64,000 nucleotides of DNA from JANXQG01 sp963804375 (GTDB lineage: Bacteria > Planctomycetota > Planctomycetia > Pirellulales > Thermoguttaceae), in the NCBI GenBank assembly GCA_963804375.1, contig CAWDQE010000014.1:1054001-1118000 (forward strand). Reading direction: 5' to 3'. A model generated the notes under the pieces. It had not been told where the DNA came from. It worked only from the letters and a program-made list of their open reading frames with translations, and made no database searches. Both the position numbers and the translations under genes were made by a program. The first letter of the stretch is position 1. Each line of letters opens with the position of its first letter. Shown here one piece after another: positions 8,233 to 15,696 of the stretch.

Positions 8233-8240
8233 CCTCCTTT
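8233..8240 (-). promoter_or_regulatory. Strong ribosome-binding site of the ubiquitin-like gene
   Basis: The minus strand reads AAAGGAGG, ending 11 bases before the ATG at 8221. It decides the start against longer in-frame options and is the strongest ribosome-binding site in the block, consistent with high expression of a modifier protein. Confidence 0.75.
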
Positions 8241-8417
8241 CCAACGTGCACAAGGGTTACAACGGACCAACAACGTGCGGAGTCGCCTCCGACACAACGT
8301 ATCCGGCACAGGGTACCCGCGTGCGGGTCGTATGCCGGATAGATTTCCTCAAAGTTCTTCTCCAGACGGCGGCGGGTGGCTGGTGGCTGAGCGGGCACCA
8401 TGTCGGGTACCATGTAC

Positions 8418-9353
8418 TCATGGTCGTGGTCGGCGAAGCCCCAGCAATTCGGCGAACTGGCCGTTCCCGGGATCAGCCAAGACTTGCAGTTCCAGGCCCA
8501 GGCGGCGCAAGACCAGGTCCAGCCCGTCAAGCGCCAGATGGACCATCTCCTTCCACATCGCCTCGGCTGCCCGGTTCAGGCGGCTGGCCGGCAGACCCGT
8601 CAAATCGACAAGGGCCTCGACCTGGAGCCCGGCCGCGCAGGGTTGGCAGACGATCCGCACGAGCCGCGTGCGATCGTTGGCCTCTGCAGCCAGCCGTGTG
8701 ATGGCGGCCGCGGCGGCCGGGGTTAACTGCGGCCATCGACCCAGCGGCATCACCATCCGCAGGCGATTCGGCCGGCACTCGATCTTCACCTGGCCGTCGC
8801 ATGCCTCGCGGTGAAGAGTGAGTCGCAAGTCTCCGGCCTGGTCCAAGACCGCGTCATGGCCCAGCTCGCGGATCCAAGGAAGCAGCAGGCTTTCGGCCGC
8901 GGGCGGCTCCCAGGCGTCGAGATCGAGTTGGCCGTCGAACATCCGCTGCGCGACTTGCGCGATCTCACCCAGCAGGGCGCGGACCTCGTCGCCCGGATCG
9001 GGATCGACCGCCCAGCGTTCCGCCGACGACGCGAGGGCCGGCACGAAGACTTCCAACTGCTGCACGATGCCCGCCGCACCACGCCGCAACTTGATGGGAC
9101 CAATAAGATCGTCGCCTTGCCGGGCGAGACAGTCTTCGCCCTCGCACGGTGGCAAGCGGCGGCTGCAGGTGACCCAGCCCGTCGGGCCCGATTGAATCTG
9201 CGAATCGGCGGCGGGGGGCTCGATTGGCCGCGGGATTTCGCCGCCGGCGCGATTGCCGTCGATACACCACCCGCACGCGGGTACCCGGCATGCGGGTACC
9301 TGGCATGCGGGTGCCCCGGCCGGCGTCTTCTGGTGACGAGTCGTTGTGGACAT
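8418..9353 (-). CDS. YbjN/secretion-chaperone-like protein of the ubiquitin-like locus
   Basis: A 311-residue protein from the ATG at 9353. Residues 1-60 are low-complexity with a repeated PACxVPAC element, caused by a GGGTACC-rich DNA repeat at 9275-9320. The middle (LLGEIAQVAQRMFDG, LPWIRELGHDAVLDQAGDL, VKIECRPNRLRMVMPLG) looks like the alpha-beta-beta pattern of YbjN and type III secretion chaperones, possibly twice. I do not recognise it with certainty. It lies 5 bp after the E2 gene and about 200 bp before the ubiquitin-like gene, so it may be an adaptor or chaperone of the pathway. Confidence 0.5.
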   Translation of the reverse strand: MSTTTRHQKTPAGAPACQVPACRVPACGWCIDGNRAGGEIPRPIEPPAADSQIQSGPTGWVTCSRRLPPCEGEDCLARQGDDLIGPIKLRRGAAGIVQQLEVFVPALASSAERWAVDPDPGDEVRALLGEIAQVAQRMFDGQLDLDAWEPPAAESLLLPWIRELGHDAVLDQAGDLRLTLHREACDGQVKIECRPNRLRMVMPLGRWPQLTPAAAAAITRLAAEANDRTRLVRIVCQPCAAGLQVEALVDLTGLPASRLNRAAEAMWKEMVHLALDGLDLVLRRLGLELQVLADPGNGQFAELLGLRRPRP

Positions 9354-9358
9354 GTCGG

Positions 9359-9976
9359 TCAACTCCCTTGAAATTTGTCCATGGAAATGGGGTCCGCAAG
9401 ACCTGCCCTGGTCAACGGCAAGTATTCGGGATGCCCGCGGTAAAAATCGCACGCCTTCTGCGACACCACCCCGTGGGGGTCGGTTTCGTCCATCGCAACC
9501 ATTTGCAGTGATACCGTGTAAAAACCAAGCAGCATGATTTCCTTGGGGCGGATCCCAGCGGGCAAAACCCCAAGGCAAATCGCACCGCCAAATTGGGGAG
9601 CTGCGTTAGGGTGTAGGATATCCAACGGGCAGACGACTCCCAGCGGCTCCCAGCCGGCTGGGCTTGTCCACAGCCAGTCTTCCTGGTAGCGCAGGTGGAA
9701 CACTGCGCGGTCGCCAACGAGAAACTGCCCGTTGATCTCGCGGGGCACGGGCATGCGGATTTCATAGATCGCGTGCAGATCGCCCCCGATGTCGAGGTCG
9801 AGCATGGTCACCCGCCTGGCATTCCGCGCCAGCTCGAGCAATTCGCGGGCTTCGGTCGCCTTCCACTCCCGCCAAGCCCGGCGTCCGGCGTTACTGGCCT
9901 GGATCTCCGCCTCGAGCAGGTCGATCCGTTCTTCACGACTGCAGCCCTGCAATGCTGCCGGGTTCGTTTCAGTCAT
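9359..9976 (-). CDS. E2 ubiquitin-conjugating-like enzyme (UBC fold)
   Basis: A 205-residue protein from the ATG at 9976, overlapping the end of the E1 gene by 8 bases. It has clear UBC-fold signatures: strand FHLRYQEDWLWTSP, the HPN motif at 122-124, then GGAICLG with candidate catalytic Cys134, ten residues after the HPN as in eukaryotic E2s. A P-x-x-I-M-L-L-G-F-Y helix follows, as in the PxxxILxxI region of E2s. E2s accept the ubiquitin-like protein from E1 as a thioester on this Cys and pass it to a target. An N-terminal helix of about 60 residues (REERIDLLEAEIQA) precedes the fold. It is the best-supported E2 in the locus. Confidence 0.85.
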   Translation of the reverse strand: MTETNPAALQGCSREERIDLLEAEIQASNAGRRAWREWKATEARELLELARNARRVTMLDLDIGGDLHAIYEIRMPVPREINGQFLVGDRAVFHLRYQEDWLWTSPAGWEPLGVVCPLDILHPNAAPQFGGAICLGVLPAGIRPKEIMLLGFYTVSLQMVAMDETDPHGVVSQKACDFYRGHPEYLPLTRAGLADPISMDKFQGS

Positions 9977-11264
9977 GACGTGTTGCTCCCAAGAAGTTGT
10001 CGAGATCGTTATCCGTTTCCGACGAAGCGGCGTTTCCAATGACGAAGTAGCACCATCGGCCAGTTCCACGCGAAATGCCCAGGGCGTCGCCGGGGAGAAT
10101 CCCCAGCTCGCTCAACGGCCTGTCGGCACAGCGGCACAGATCGGAGGCCGGCAAGATCGAGGAAATGCCCAGCGGCCAGGCCGCCAGCGGGCGACCGCAG
10201 GCACACGTTCCCAAGCCGCCGCCGGGGCGTGCGAAACGCATCACAGCCGGGTGTCGCCCGCAGCCTGTGCAGAGCGTATGACTGCACCAGGAGGCGATGT
10301 CGCCGCGAACTTGCACCGGCAAAGCGGCATCGGGCTCCATCGCGTCCGGGGGCAGGGCGTCGGGCAGGCGCCGCGCAAGCATACGGAGCGTGACTTGCGC
10401 GGGCGACGACGGCTCGTGCAGCACGGTCCAGCTCGCATGGGGACAGCGGCACGCTGGATTCCGCGTGAAACGAGAGCGAAAGATCTTCTGCGAGAGCAGG
10501 CAATACGCGGCCTCTTCGCCGCACAGACGCTGCTCGTCGCCCAAGACGGTCTTGAGCACCTCGCTGGCCGTCATCATGGCGGCGATGCCGCAGACGTTGG
10601 GCAAGGTCCGGGTCGGCTCCAGACCCTGGGAACGCATCGTCTGCGGGTCGCAGCCCATCCGGCTTCGTAATCCCCGCCACTGCGTATCGCTCAACCCGCA
10701 AGCAGGGCACACCGACTCCGGGTCCGCCAGGTCATAACCGCGGCAGACAGCCAACCAGGATTCGCCATCAACCGCCCCTTGAATTACGGGCTTCCCCAAG
10801 GCCGCGCCGCGCTCGGCGGCCCAGACGGCCAACTCGTGGTTGTCGCCGGCGATCACCAGGGCGCTCGCCTTGGCCAGGAGCCACAAGGGCAGATCCTGGG
10901 CATAACCGATCGCCATGGCCAACAAGCCGAAGGGGTTGGCCAGGCTGGCGATCTGCCCTTGGACCACCGCCTTAGAAAGCCCCGCATGGCCCGTGCTGGG
11001 GATGGGCTGCGTGAGCCAGGAGTCTGGGCCGTAGGTGTCCGGGTCCACCGCGTAAAGGTGGCCGACTCCGGCCCGCTTGAGTTCCGCCAAGCATCGGCCG
11101 CCAACGGCGCCGAGACCGGCAAGAATGATCGTGGCGGCGGCCAGGGTAGCCTCGCGACCGCGAAGCCCCTTCAAAGGCACGAACTGCGCGGGGCCCGACC
11201 CGGCCGGCGGCAGTGACGGCCAGGTAGTCCACTTCAGACGGTTTACAACCAATTCGGGTCCCAT
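9969..11264 (-). CDS. E1-like activating enzyme (ThiF family)
   Basis: A 431-residue protein with a GAGGTG ribosome-binding site before the ATG at 11264. The Rossmann loop is IILAGLGAVGGRC (GxGxxG at 50-55), followed by the acidic strand YAVDPDTYGPDSW and IAGDNHE, as in E1/ThiF adenylation domains. A CPAC pair at 186-189 and later CRCP and CTGC...CAC cysteines suggest structural zinc. Cys225 in LPNVCGIAA is one candidate for the thioester cysteine. The C-terminal 150 residues are specific to this family and may bind the E2. Stop and start overlaps with the RING gene upstream and the E2 gene downstream indicate translational coupling. Confidence 0.85.
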   Translation of the reverse strand: MGPELVVNRLKWTTWPSLPPAGSGPAQFVPLKGLRGREATLAAATIILAGLGAVGGRCLAELKRAGVGHLYAVDPDTYGPDSWLTQPIPSTGHAGLSKAVVQGQIASLANPFGLLAMAIGYAQDLPLWLLAKASALVIAGDNHELAVWAAERGAALGKPVIQGAVDGESWLAVCRGYDLADPESVCPACGLSDTQWRGLRSRMGCDPQTMRSQGLEPTRTLPNVCGIAAMMTASEVLKTVLGDEQRLCGEEAAYCLLSQKIFRSRFTRNPACRCPHASWTVLHEPSSPAQVTLRMLARRLPDALPPDAMEPDAALPVQVRGDIASWCSHTLCTGCGRHPAVMRFARPGGGLGTCACGRPLAAWPLGISSILPASDLCRCADRPLSELGILPGDALGISRGTGRWCYFVIGNAASSETDNDLDNFLGATRHD

Positions 11265-11917
11265 AATAACACCTCGTGGTTGGAGAGTTCATGCTGACAG
11301 GATGGGCAGGACTGCGACCGCTCGGCGCAGTTGAGCAGCTCCGATTCCGGCACGCCGGGATGGCTTTGCGGTGTTTCCCAGTGCAGCGTGCTGCCGCAGC
11401 GGCAGGTGATGACGCGTGTTTCAGGTTGCCCCGCGCCGCCTGCTTGAATCGGGATTTTGCAGACCGGGCAGCGCCGACCCAGTATTTCAGCAGGGGGCGG
11501 CCCGATGTACGGCGTGAACCGCAGGGTCACGTAAAAAAAGTGCCCCGGCGAACCCAAGGTCAACGTGTCCTTGGGCTTGAGTACGGAGAACCGTAATGCC
11601 GGCAGCGCATTGACGAGGACGTCGTCGCGCTCGGTGAACATCGCCAGCGCGGCGGCAGGCCGGCCCGGCAGAACCTGAAATCCGAGACCGTCCAGACAGG
11701 GACCGTCGACCGGGACGAAAACACCGCCGTCAGAATCCAACTTGAACCAGCGCGCGCCGTCTTGTTGGCCAAGGGCCAGCGCGGTTGGCAGGCGATGGCT
11801 CTCGCCCGGCTGCCAAGGCAGCGGTGGTTCGCCTTGCTCGTTTCCAGCCGGCAGGCTGCTGGCCCTGAACAACTCGAATTTCAGGCCGGGCATCGTTGTT
11901 CCATTGACCGTGTGCAT
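11243..11917 (-). CDS. RING-finger-like candidate E3
   Basis: A 224-residue protein from the ATG at 11917, with AGGAG upstream. Residues about 55-140 form a beta-rich region. Residues 150-207 hold eight possible zinc ligands: C150-x2-C153, C172-x-C174, H179, C197, C204-x2-C207, in the order of a RING or related treble-clef finger (CPVC ... CRCGSTLHW ... CPSC). Prokaryotic RING families linked to E1/E2 genes are known from comparative genomics; this matches that setting. Overlap with the E1 gene (22 bases) shows they are expressed together. A plain zinc ribbon cannot be excluded without structure prediction, because the spacing between H179 and C197 is longer than in a classical RING. Confidence 0.65.
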   Translation of the reverse strand: MHTVNGTTMPGLKFELFRASSLPAGNEQGEPPLPWQPGESHRLPTALALGQQDGARWFKLDSDGGVFVPVDGPCLDGLGFQVLPGRPAAALAMFTERDDVLVNALPALRFSVLKPKDTLTLGSPGHFFYVTLRFTPYIGPPPAEILGRRCPVCKIPIQAGGAGQPETRVITCRCGSTLHWETPQSHPGVPESELLNCAERSQSCPSCQHELSNHEVLLWDPNWL

Positions 11918-12118
11918 CGCTTCACTCCTGGAATTGAAAACAAAAAAACGCGCGGCCACCAAGGCTGGGCCGGTGTCCCGTGGACGGGACACCGGAGCTT
12001 TGGCAACCGCGCGTTTTTCGCGTAGGTTACTGGCCCGAGTCGTGTCGTCTTGCGGCCGGGCAGGGCTTTCGCTGGCGCACCCCAATGAGGCACGCGGCAT
12101 GCGCACTGCCGGCGAACA

Positions 12119-12553
12119 TCATTCCCCTATATACTTGCTCCTAACCCTATGCCAATCACTGAACTCAGCCAACTTAATCAACCGGATGCGGCACGAGACG
12201 TGGAGGTCCTGCAGCGCCCGCGCCTGATAACTGAACACAACCCTGCCGTAGTCCAGGGGGATAGCCGTGCCCCGCAGATTCAACGCACATTCCTGCAGGA
12301 GTTTCTGTAGGCGACGCTCGAACTCCTGCTGGAGGACGTGCACGGGACCCACGTGCTGGCCGGACGGCACGCTACCTTCTCCAGGCAGGACCAATAACCC
12401 GCGCATGGAAATCTCGGGCGGGCAAAGCCGACCCTGATGAATGTCCGCGCCGACCTCACCGGCGCTGGCCCCGAGAAGCCAGACGAGGCGCTGCACGCAT
12501 AAGGCGAGTTGGACGAGGCTGCCCTCGGGCTGATCGTGAACCACGCTGATCAT
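12119..12553 (-). CDS. Unknown 144-aa protein of the ubiquitin-like locus
   Basis: I do not recognise this protein. It has a perfect AGGAGGT ribosome-binding site 4 bases before the ATG at 12553, so it is translated. The sequence is 144 residues, soluble, with a helix-rich middle (HVLQQEFERRLQKLLQE) and a beta-like C-terminus (VVFSYQARALQDLHVS). There are no cysteine clusters or catalytic motifs. It lies between the small Pro-rich gene and the RING gene on the same strand. It may be a substrate adaptor or a diverged partner domain, but the sequence does not decide this. Confidence 0.6.
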   Translation of the reverse strand: MISVVHDQPEGSLVQLALCVQRLVWLLGASAGEVGADIHQGRLCPPEISMRGLLVLPGEGSVPSGQHVGPVHVLQQEFERRLQKLLQECALNLRGTAIPLDYGRVVFSYQARALQDLHVSCRIRLIKLAEFSDWHRVRSKYIGE

Positions 12554-12557
12554 GCTA

Positions 12558-12564
12558 ACCTCCT
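12558..12564 (-). promoter_or_regulatory. Ribosome-binding site that supports the 144-aa gene
   Basis: The minus strand reads AGGAGGT, four bases before the ATG at 12553. It is the main evidence that this unrecognised gene is real. Confidence 0.65.
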
Positions 12565-12625
12565 AAAGCAAAACTCCTTGGGCGCCACCGCACGACACGG
12601 CAACTTGCCGGCCGCCCCGACAACC

Positions 12626-12838
12626 CTAGCCCTGACTTGGGCCACCGGGCAGCGGTGCATCGGCGCCGGCCTGACTCCTCTTCTTACGCTCCTCGATTAG
12701 AATGGCCGTCAGCGCGCGGAGGCCGCCGCGGGGACGGACGACCGCCGGATCCGCAGGGGCGGGCGCCGGCGGCGCCACAGGCTTGGCGGCGGGCGGCGGC
12801 TGGACACGATCGGGTTGGCCCACGTTATCTTCTTGCAT
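12626..12838 (-). CDS. Small Pro/Ala-rich protein at the head of the ubiquitin-like locus
   Basis: A 70-residue protein with GAGGAG upstream of the ATG. The first half is disordered and Pro/Ala-rich. A short amphipathic helix follows (LRALTAILIEERKKRS), then a tail ending GGPSQG. It resembles prokaryotic tagging proteins such as Pup only in size, disorder and a C-terminal GG; it lacks the Pup GGQ/GGE end. It could be a second small tag, an adaptor, or a chance ORF in high-GC sequence. Its position as first gene of the block and its ribosome-binding site argue that it is real. Confidence 0.45.
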   Translation of the reverse strand: MQEDNVGQPDRVQPPPAAKPVAPPAPAPADPAVVRPRGGLRALTAILIEERKKRSQAGADAPLPGGPSQG

Positions 12839-13240
12839 CGTCGTGGTCTCCTCGCGGGTTGACCTAGCAGGCCAAGCCCCGCACAGTGAACGCCTAGCAA
12901 AGCGGTCCGCGTGTTGCCCGCAGTCGACCCGGCAAGGGCGGCCAAGGGCGCTGCAAGAGTTCCGAATTCTTACAGATCCAGGTCACGCTTCATGGCATCT
13001 TATCATAACGCTACAAAAAGAGCAAGCCCCCGAGAACTATTCTCGGATTGTTTTTCTCCATAACCCAAGTACGCTTATGCGATTATGATTGCAATGCCAC
13101 CATCAATCCGAGAAGAGCCATGAGTACAATCAGGTTCCACAGTTTATGTTTACAGTTTCGCAAGACAGAGCGTAGATTCTGGCGCGGCAACTGTACACCA
13201 GGATTGTCGGCTGGGACCAACCCGTCTGGGTTTGCCGGTC
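12839..13240. other. 402-bp gap upstream of the ubiquitin-like block, with a hairpin
   Basis: This region separates the SorC-type regulator from the ubiquitin-like block and probably holds the block's promoter. It contains a perfect 7-bp stem hairpin, CCGAGAA-CTA-TTCTCGG at 13030-13046, followed on the plus strand by ATTG and a T5 run. On the minus strand it would lie after the regulator stop and could end its transcript. The stretch 12980-13080 is AT-rich compared with its surroundings. I see no coding region. Confidence 0.4.
13030..13055. terminator. Hairpin with T-run, possible terminator
   Basis: An inverted repeat with 7-bp arms and a 3-base loop, then ATTGTTTTT on the plus strand. On the minus strand a weaker T5 run occurs about 10 bases past the stem. 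There is no plus-strand gene before it, so a role in ending the minus-strand regulator transcript is more plausible. It is only a candidate. Confidence 0.35.
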
Positions 13241-14311
13241 TCACGCAGGGGTCTCCGCCTCCTCCGGCCGGACCGTGTTCTCGCTCAAGATCGCCTGGGC
13301 CACCGACACGTCCATCACGAGGTGACTCCAGACTTTGAGTTCGGGCACCTCCAGAAGCGGTCGTAAGGCCGCCGCTTGGGGGTTGTGGCAGATGCTGCAA
13401 CTCCTTGCGATCAGGACCACGTACTTGTCTTTTCGCCGCGCCATTTCCACGAAATCGGACAACTCGAAGAGCGTCACTGCCCGCAGGTCTTTCGGCTCCT
13501 CTGCCGCCGGCCCCTGGGCCGTGTAGGGGCGATACTGCACGTTGCCCAGCCATCCCTTGGCCTTCAGGACCTCCAAGGGTATTCCCTCGCCGGTGAGGAG
13601 CCGGGTGTACAGGTCGTGAACGTCGTCGACCGCTCCGCGCGAGGTTACGACCACGTCGATCGAATCCCGCTGTTTGAACGCCTGGGAAATGTCGGCCCGC
13701 TTGATCAAGCGCTTGAAGTCCCGGACCGTCACCAAAGTCTCGGAGAAAAGGCCGTCACACTCCGCCACGAACCGGGTGGGGAAGAGGTTGAAGAAGCTGA
13801 TCGGCGCGAATTCAGGGTGTTTCGCGGGTCCGCCACCCGTGATCGCGTGAAGTCGCAGGCAGCCGTTGGGCACGTCCGGGTCGGATCGCATGATCTCGGC
13901 CAGGTGCCGGCAAACTTCCAAGGTCGCGCGGCCGGGACCCAAACCCAGGGCCACCGGCTTGCGGCCGTTGCGCAACAGACGCTTGACCAGCGAGAGAACT
14001 ACTTCGGCGGCCTGCACGGCCACGGCATCGACGGCCGGCGTGTCGCACAGGTCCACCACCTTCATCAACTTCGGATCGTGGTGGAACTTCTCCGCCAAGA
14101 GTCTCGGCATCTGCTCGTCCAGCGGCGGCACAAGTCGCACAAACCCGTGTTGGCGGCCCGTGGCCAAGAGCGGGTAGATCGACTCGCGCGTCAAATCTTG
14201 GCGGAACTCCCTGTTGATCAGCTCTGCGATCTCCGAAACCTTCTTTTCTTCCTTGAAAAACAGCTCACAGACGCGATACGTGAGCGCCTTGCGATCGTCG
14301 GATTTTGTCAT
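13241..14311 (-). CDS. SorC-type sugar-binding-domain transcriptional regulator
   Basis: A 356-residue protein. Residues about 10-60 form a helix-turn-helix (FFKEEKKVSEIAELIN, LTRESIYPLLATGRQHG). The rest looks like the sugar-phosphate-binding domain of the SorC family (VALGLGPGRATLEV, HAITGGGPA, VVTSRGAVDD). Such regulators use a phosphosugar effector to control neighbouring operons. It lies on the same strand as the ubiquitin-like block, 400 bp upstream, with no sugar operon visible, so it may control the block or itself (inference). The C-terminus has an ARSCSICHNP cysteine pair of unknown role. Confidence 0.6.
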   Translation of the reverse strand: MTKSDDRKALTYRVCELFFKEEKKVSEIAELINREFRQDLTRESIYPLLATGRQHGFVRLVPPLDEQMPRLLAEKFHHDPKLMKVVDLCDTPAVDAVAVQAAEVVLSLVKRLLRNGRKPVALGLGPGRATLEVCRHLAEIMRSDPDVPNGCLRLHAITGGGPAKHPEFAPISFFNLFPTRFVAECDGLFSETLVTVRDFKRLIKRADISQAFKQRDSIDVVVTSRGAVDDVHDLYTRLLTGEGIPLEVLKAKGWLGNVQYRPYTAQGPAAEEPKDLRAVTLFELSDFVEMARRKDKYVVLIARSCSICHNPQAAALRPLLEVPELKVWSHLVMDVSVAQAILSENTVRPEEAETPA

Positions 14312-14764
14312 GGCGTTCCCTCATTGGCAAGAGTTGCTTGATCCAGAACGTCGATCCGTCACGGCGGCGGACCCCTCCGGTCAATCAGACGTGTTACACC
14401 CGTTTCGAGGCTGATCCCTGCAAGAGCGGAAACCAATCTCCGGAGCCTTCCCAGGTCCAGGCCATGCCGGACTCAGCCTCACGGCATTACCTTGAGTCTG
14501 AAGTCACGGTCGCGAGAAGTCAAGCGACTTTCATCGTGGCTTGCGATCAAGGCCACTCAAACCGGGTGGGCAAGCCCTTAGCTCCGCGGTATAGGTATCC
14601 TCGCTGCTGGGGACCTCGCCGGGGAGCAGGTCGCCGAAGGCGTTGACCTCCATGACGTGTAATGCCCCTGGAACTTGGGCGTGAACATCAAACCGATTGA
14701 CAAGGCCCCCTTCGGTAACCGAAAATAGGGGTTATTAATAACCGCCTTGATTATGGAGATCCGC
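14312..14764. other. Gap between regulator and methyltransferase gene
   Basis: The region between the divergent regulator and methyltransferase genes. Its only recognisable content is the ATP-grasp remnant described separately. The last 50 bases before 14765 are AT-rich (GAAAATAGGGGTTATTAATA) and may hold the methyltransferase promoter. Confidence 0.4.
14531..14699 (-). pseudogene. Remnant of an ATP-grasp C-terminus (copy B)
   Basis: The minus strand encodes DVHAQVPGALHVMEVNAFG followed by DLLPGEVPSSEDTYTAEL, then a stop at 14531. EVNAFGDLLP is the metal-binding strand seen at the end of some ATP-grasp ligases. Everything before the last 55 residues is missing. It matches copy A at 1960-2090 in sequence and orientation. 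Together they look like leftovers of one gene family at the two borders of the minus-strand block. Confidence 0.4.
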
Positions 14765-15577
14765 ATGAAGAACCTATCGGATGTCGGTTTGACCAACGTG
14801 CAATCCGTGTACAGCGGCCCCGAGGGCCAGTTGTGGGAACTGATCATGGGGCAACAGATCCACATCGGCGGCTTCCAGTCGTCGATGGATCTAGCCGAAC
14901 GGGCCGGCATCGGCCCTGGGACGTCGGGAGTCGATCTTTGCTGTTGCAGCGGAGCGGGAATGCGTTTCCTGGTCCGCTTCCGCCAGGTGGCGCGGATGCG
15001 CGGCGTGGATGCCACCCCGGCGATGGTCGAGTTGGGCCGCCGCCGCACAGAGGCCGAGGGTCTTAATAAAGACAAGCAGCAAATTACCTTCAAGCTGGCC
15101 GATGCCTGCGACACCGGGGAGCCCGCCGAGAGCGCCGATTTCGTCTGGGGCGAAGACGCCTGGTGCTATGTCGTCGACAAGGCGAAGTTGATCGGCGAGG
15201 CGGCCCGCCTCACGAAACCGCGGGGGACCATCGCCTTTACCGATTGGATGGAAGGGCCCGCCGGCATCCCCGACGCCGAAGCCGAGCGATTCCTGCGATT
15301 CATGAAGTTCGCCAACGTGCAAAGCCTGGGCGGCTACGCAGGACTTCTCCGCGGCGCTCACTGCGAGGTCGCGGTGGCGGCCGATACGGGCCGGTTCGCA
15401 CCCTATGTCGACCTGTACCTGGACATGCTGCACAAGCAACTCACCGGGGACGCCTTGCGGATCCTGGACTACAACGTGGCGATCCTGGAGGCAATGGACG
15501 GCGAGATGAAGTTCCTGCAGCAGCTCGCCCATGACGGCAAGATCGTGCAGGGGTTGATCGTGGCCAAGAAACTGTAG
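14765..15577 (+). CDS. SAM-dependent methyltransferase
   Basis: A 270-residue class I methyltransferase; the ATG at 14765 has GGAG six bases upstream. Motif I is GVDLCCCSGAGMRFL, motif II ends in MRGVDATPAMVE, motif III/IV is FKLADACDTGE...SADFVWGEDAWCYV, and a late motif reads KPRGTIAFTDW. The DLCCCSG version is unusual in having three cysteines beside the SAM loop. Its substrate is unknown. It starts a plus-strand series of HgdB/double-cubane-type genes. The stop codon lies inside a dispersed palindrome that begins at 15574. Confidence 0.8.
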   Translation: MKNLSDVGLTNVQSVYSGPEGQLWELIMGQQIHIGGFQSSMDLAERAGIGPGTSGVDLCCCSGAGMRFLVRFRQVARMRGVDATPAMVELGRRRTEAEGLNKDKQQITFKLADACDTGEPAESADFVWGEDAWCYVVDKAKLIGEAARLTKPRGTIAFTDWMEGPAGIPDAEAERFLRFMKFANVQSLGGYAGLLRGAHCEVAVAADTGRFAPYVDLYLDMLHKQLTGDALRILDYNVAILEAMDGEMKFLQQLAHDGKIVQGLIVAKKL

Positions 15578-15651
15578 GATGGACCTCCGAGTCCGTCCCC
15601 TGAAACTGGACGGATCGACCACGAGTACCTGGTGCCCGAGGTCCATCCTAC
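15574..15651. repeat. Dispersed palindromic repeat (family 1, copy 1)
   Basis: Left arm GTAGGATGGACCTCCGAGTC, right arm ending GAGGTCCATCCTAC, about 40 bases between them. Related copies lie at 17490, 31865, 38261 and 39218. The methyltransferase stop codon TAG is part of the left arm. It has the form of a REP-like or miniature non-autonomous element. Confidence 0.8.
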
Positions 15652-15696
15652 GGCAAGTTGCACAAGTTGTTTTCGCGCGAACCCGAGCCTAAAATC

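Noticed and set aside
6839..8701. Long plus-strand ORF (620 codons) opposite the JAMM and ubiquitin-like genes
   Set aside because: An antisense shadow spanning several real genes on the other strand; no protein-like motif.
12626..12838. True Pup protein
   Set aside because: Lacks the C-terminal GGQ/GGE and the conserved helices of Pup; only size and disorder agree.
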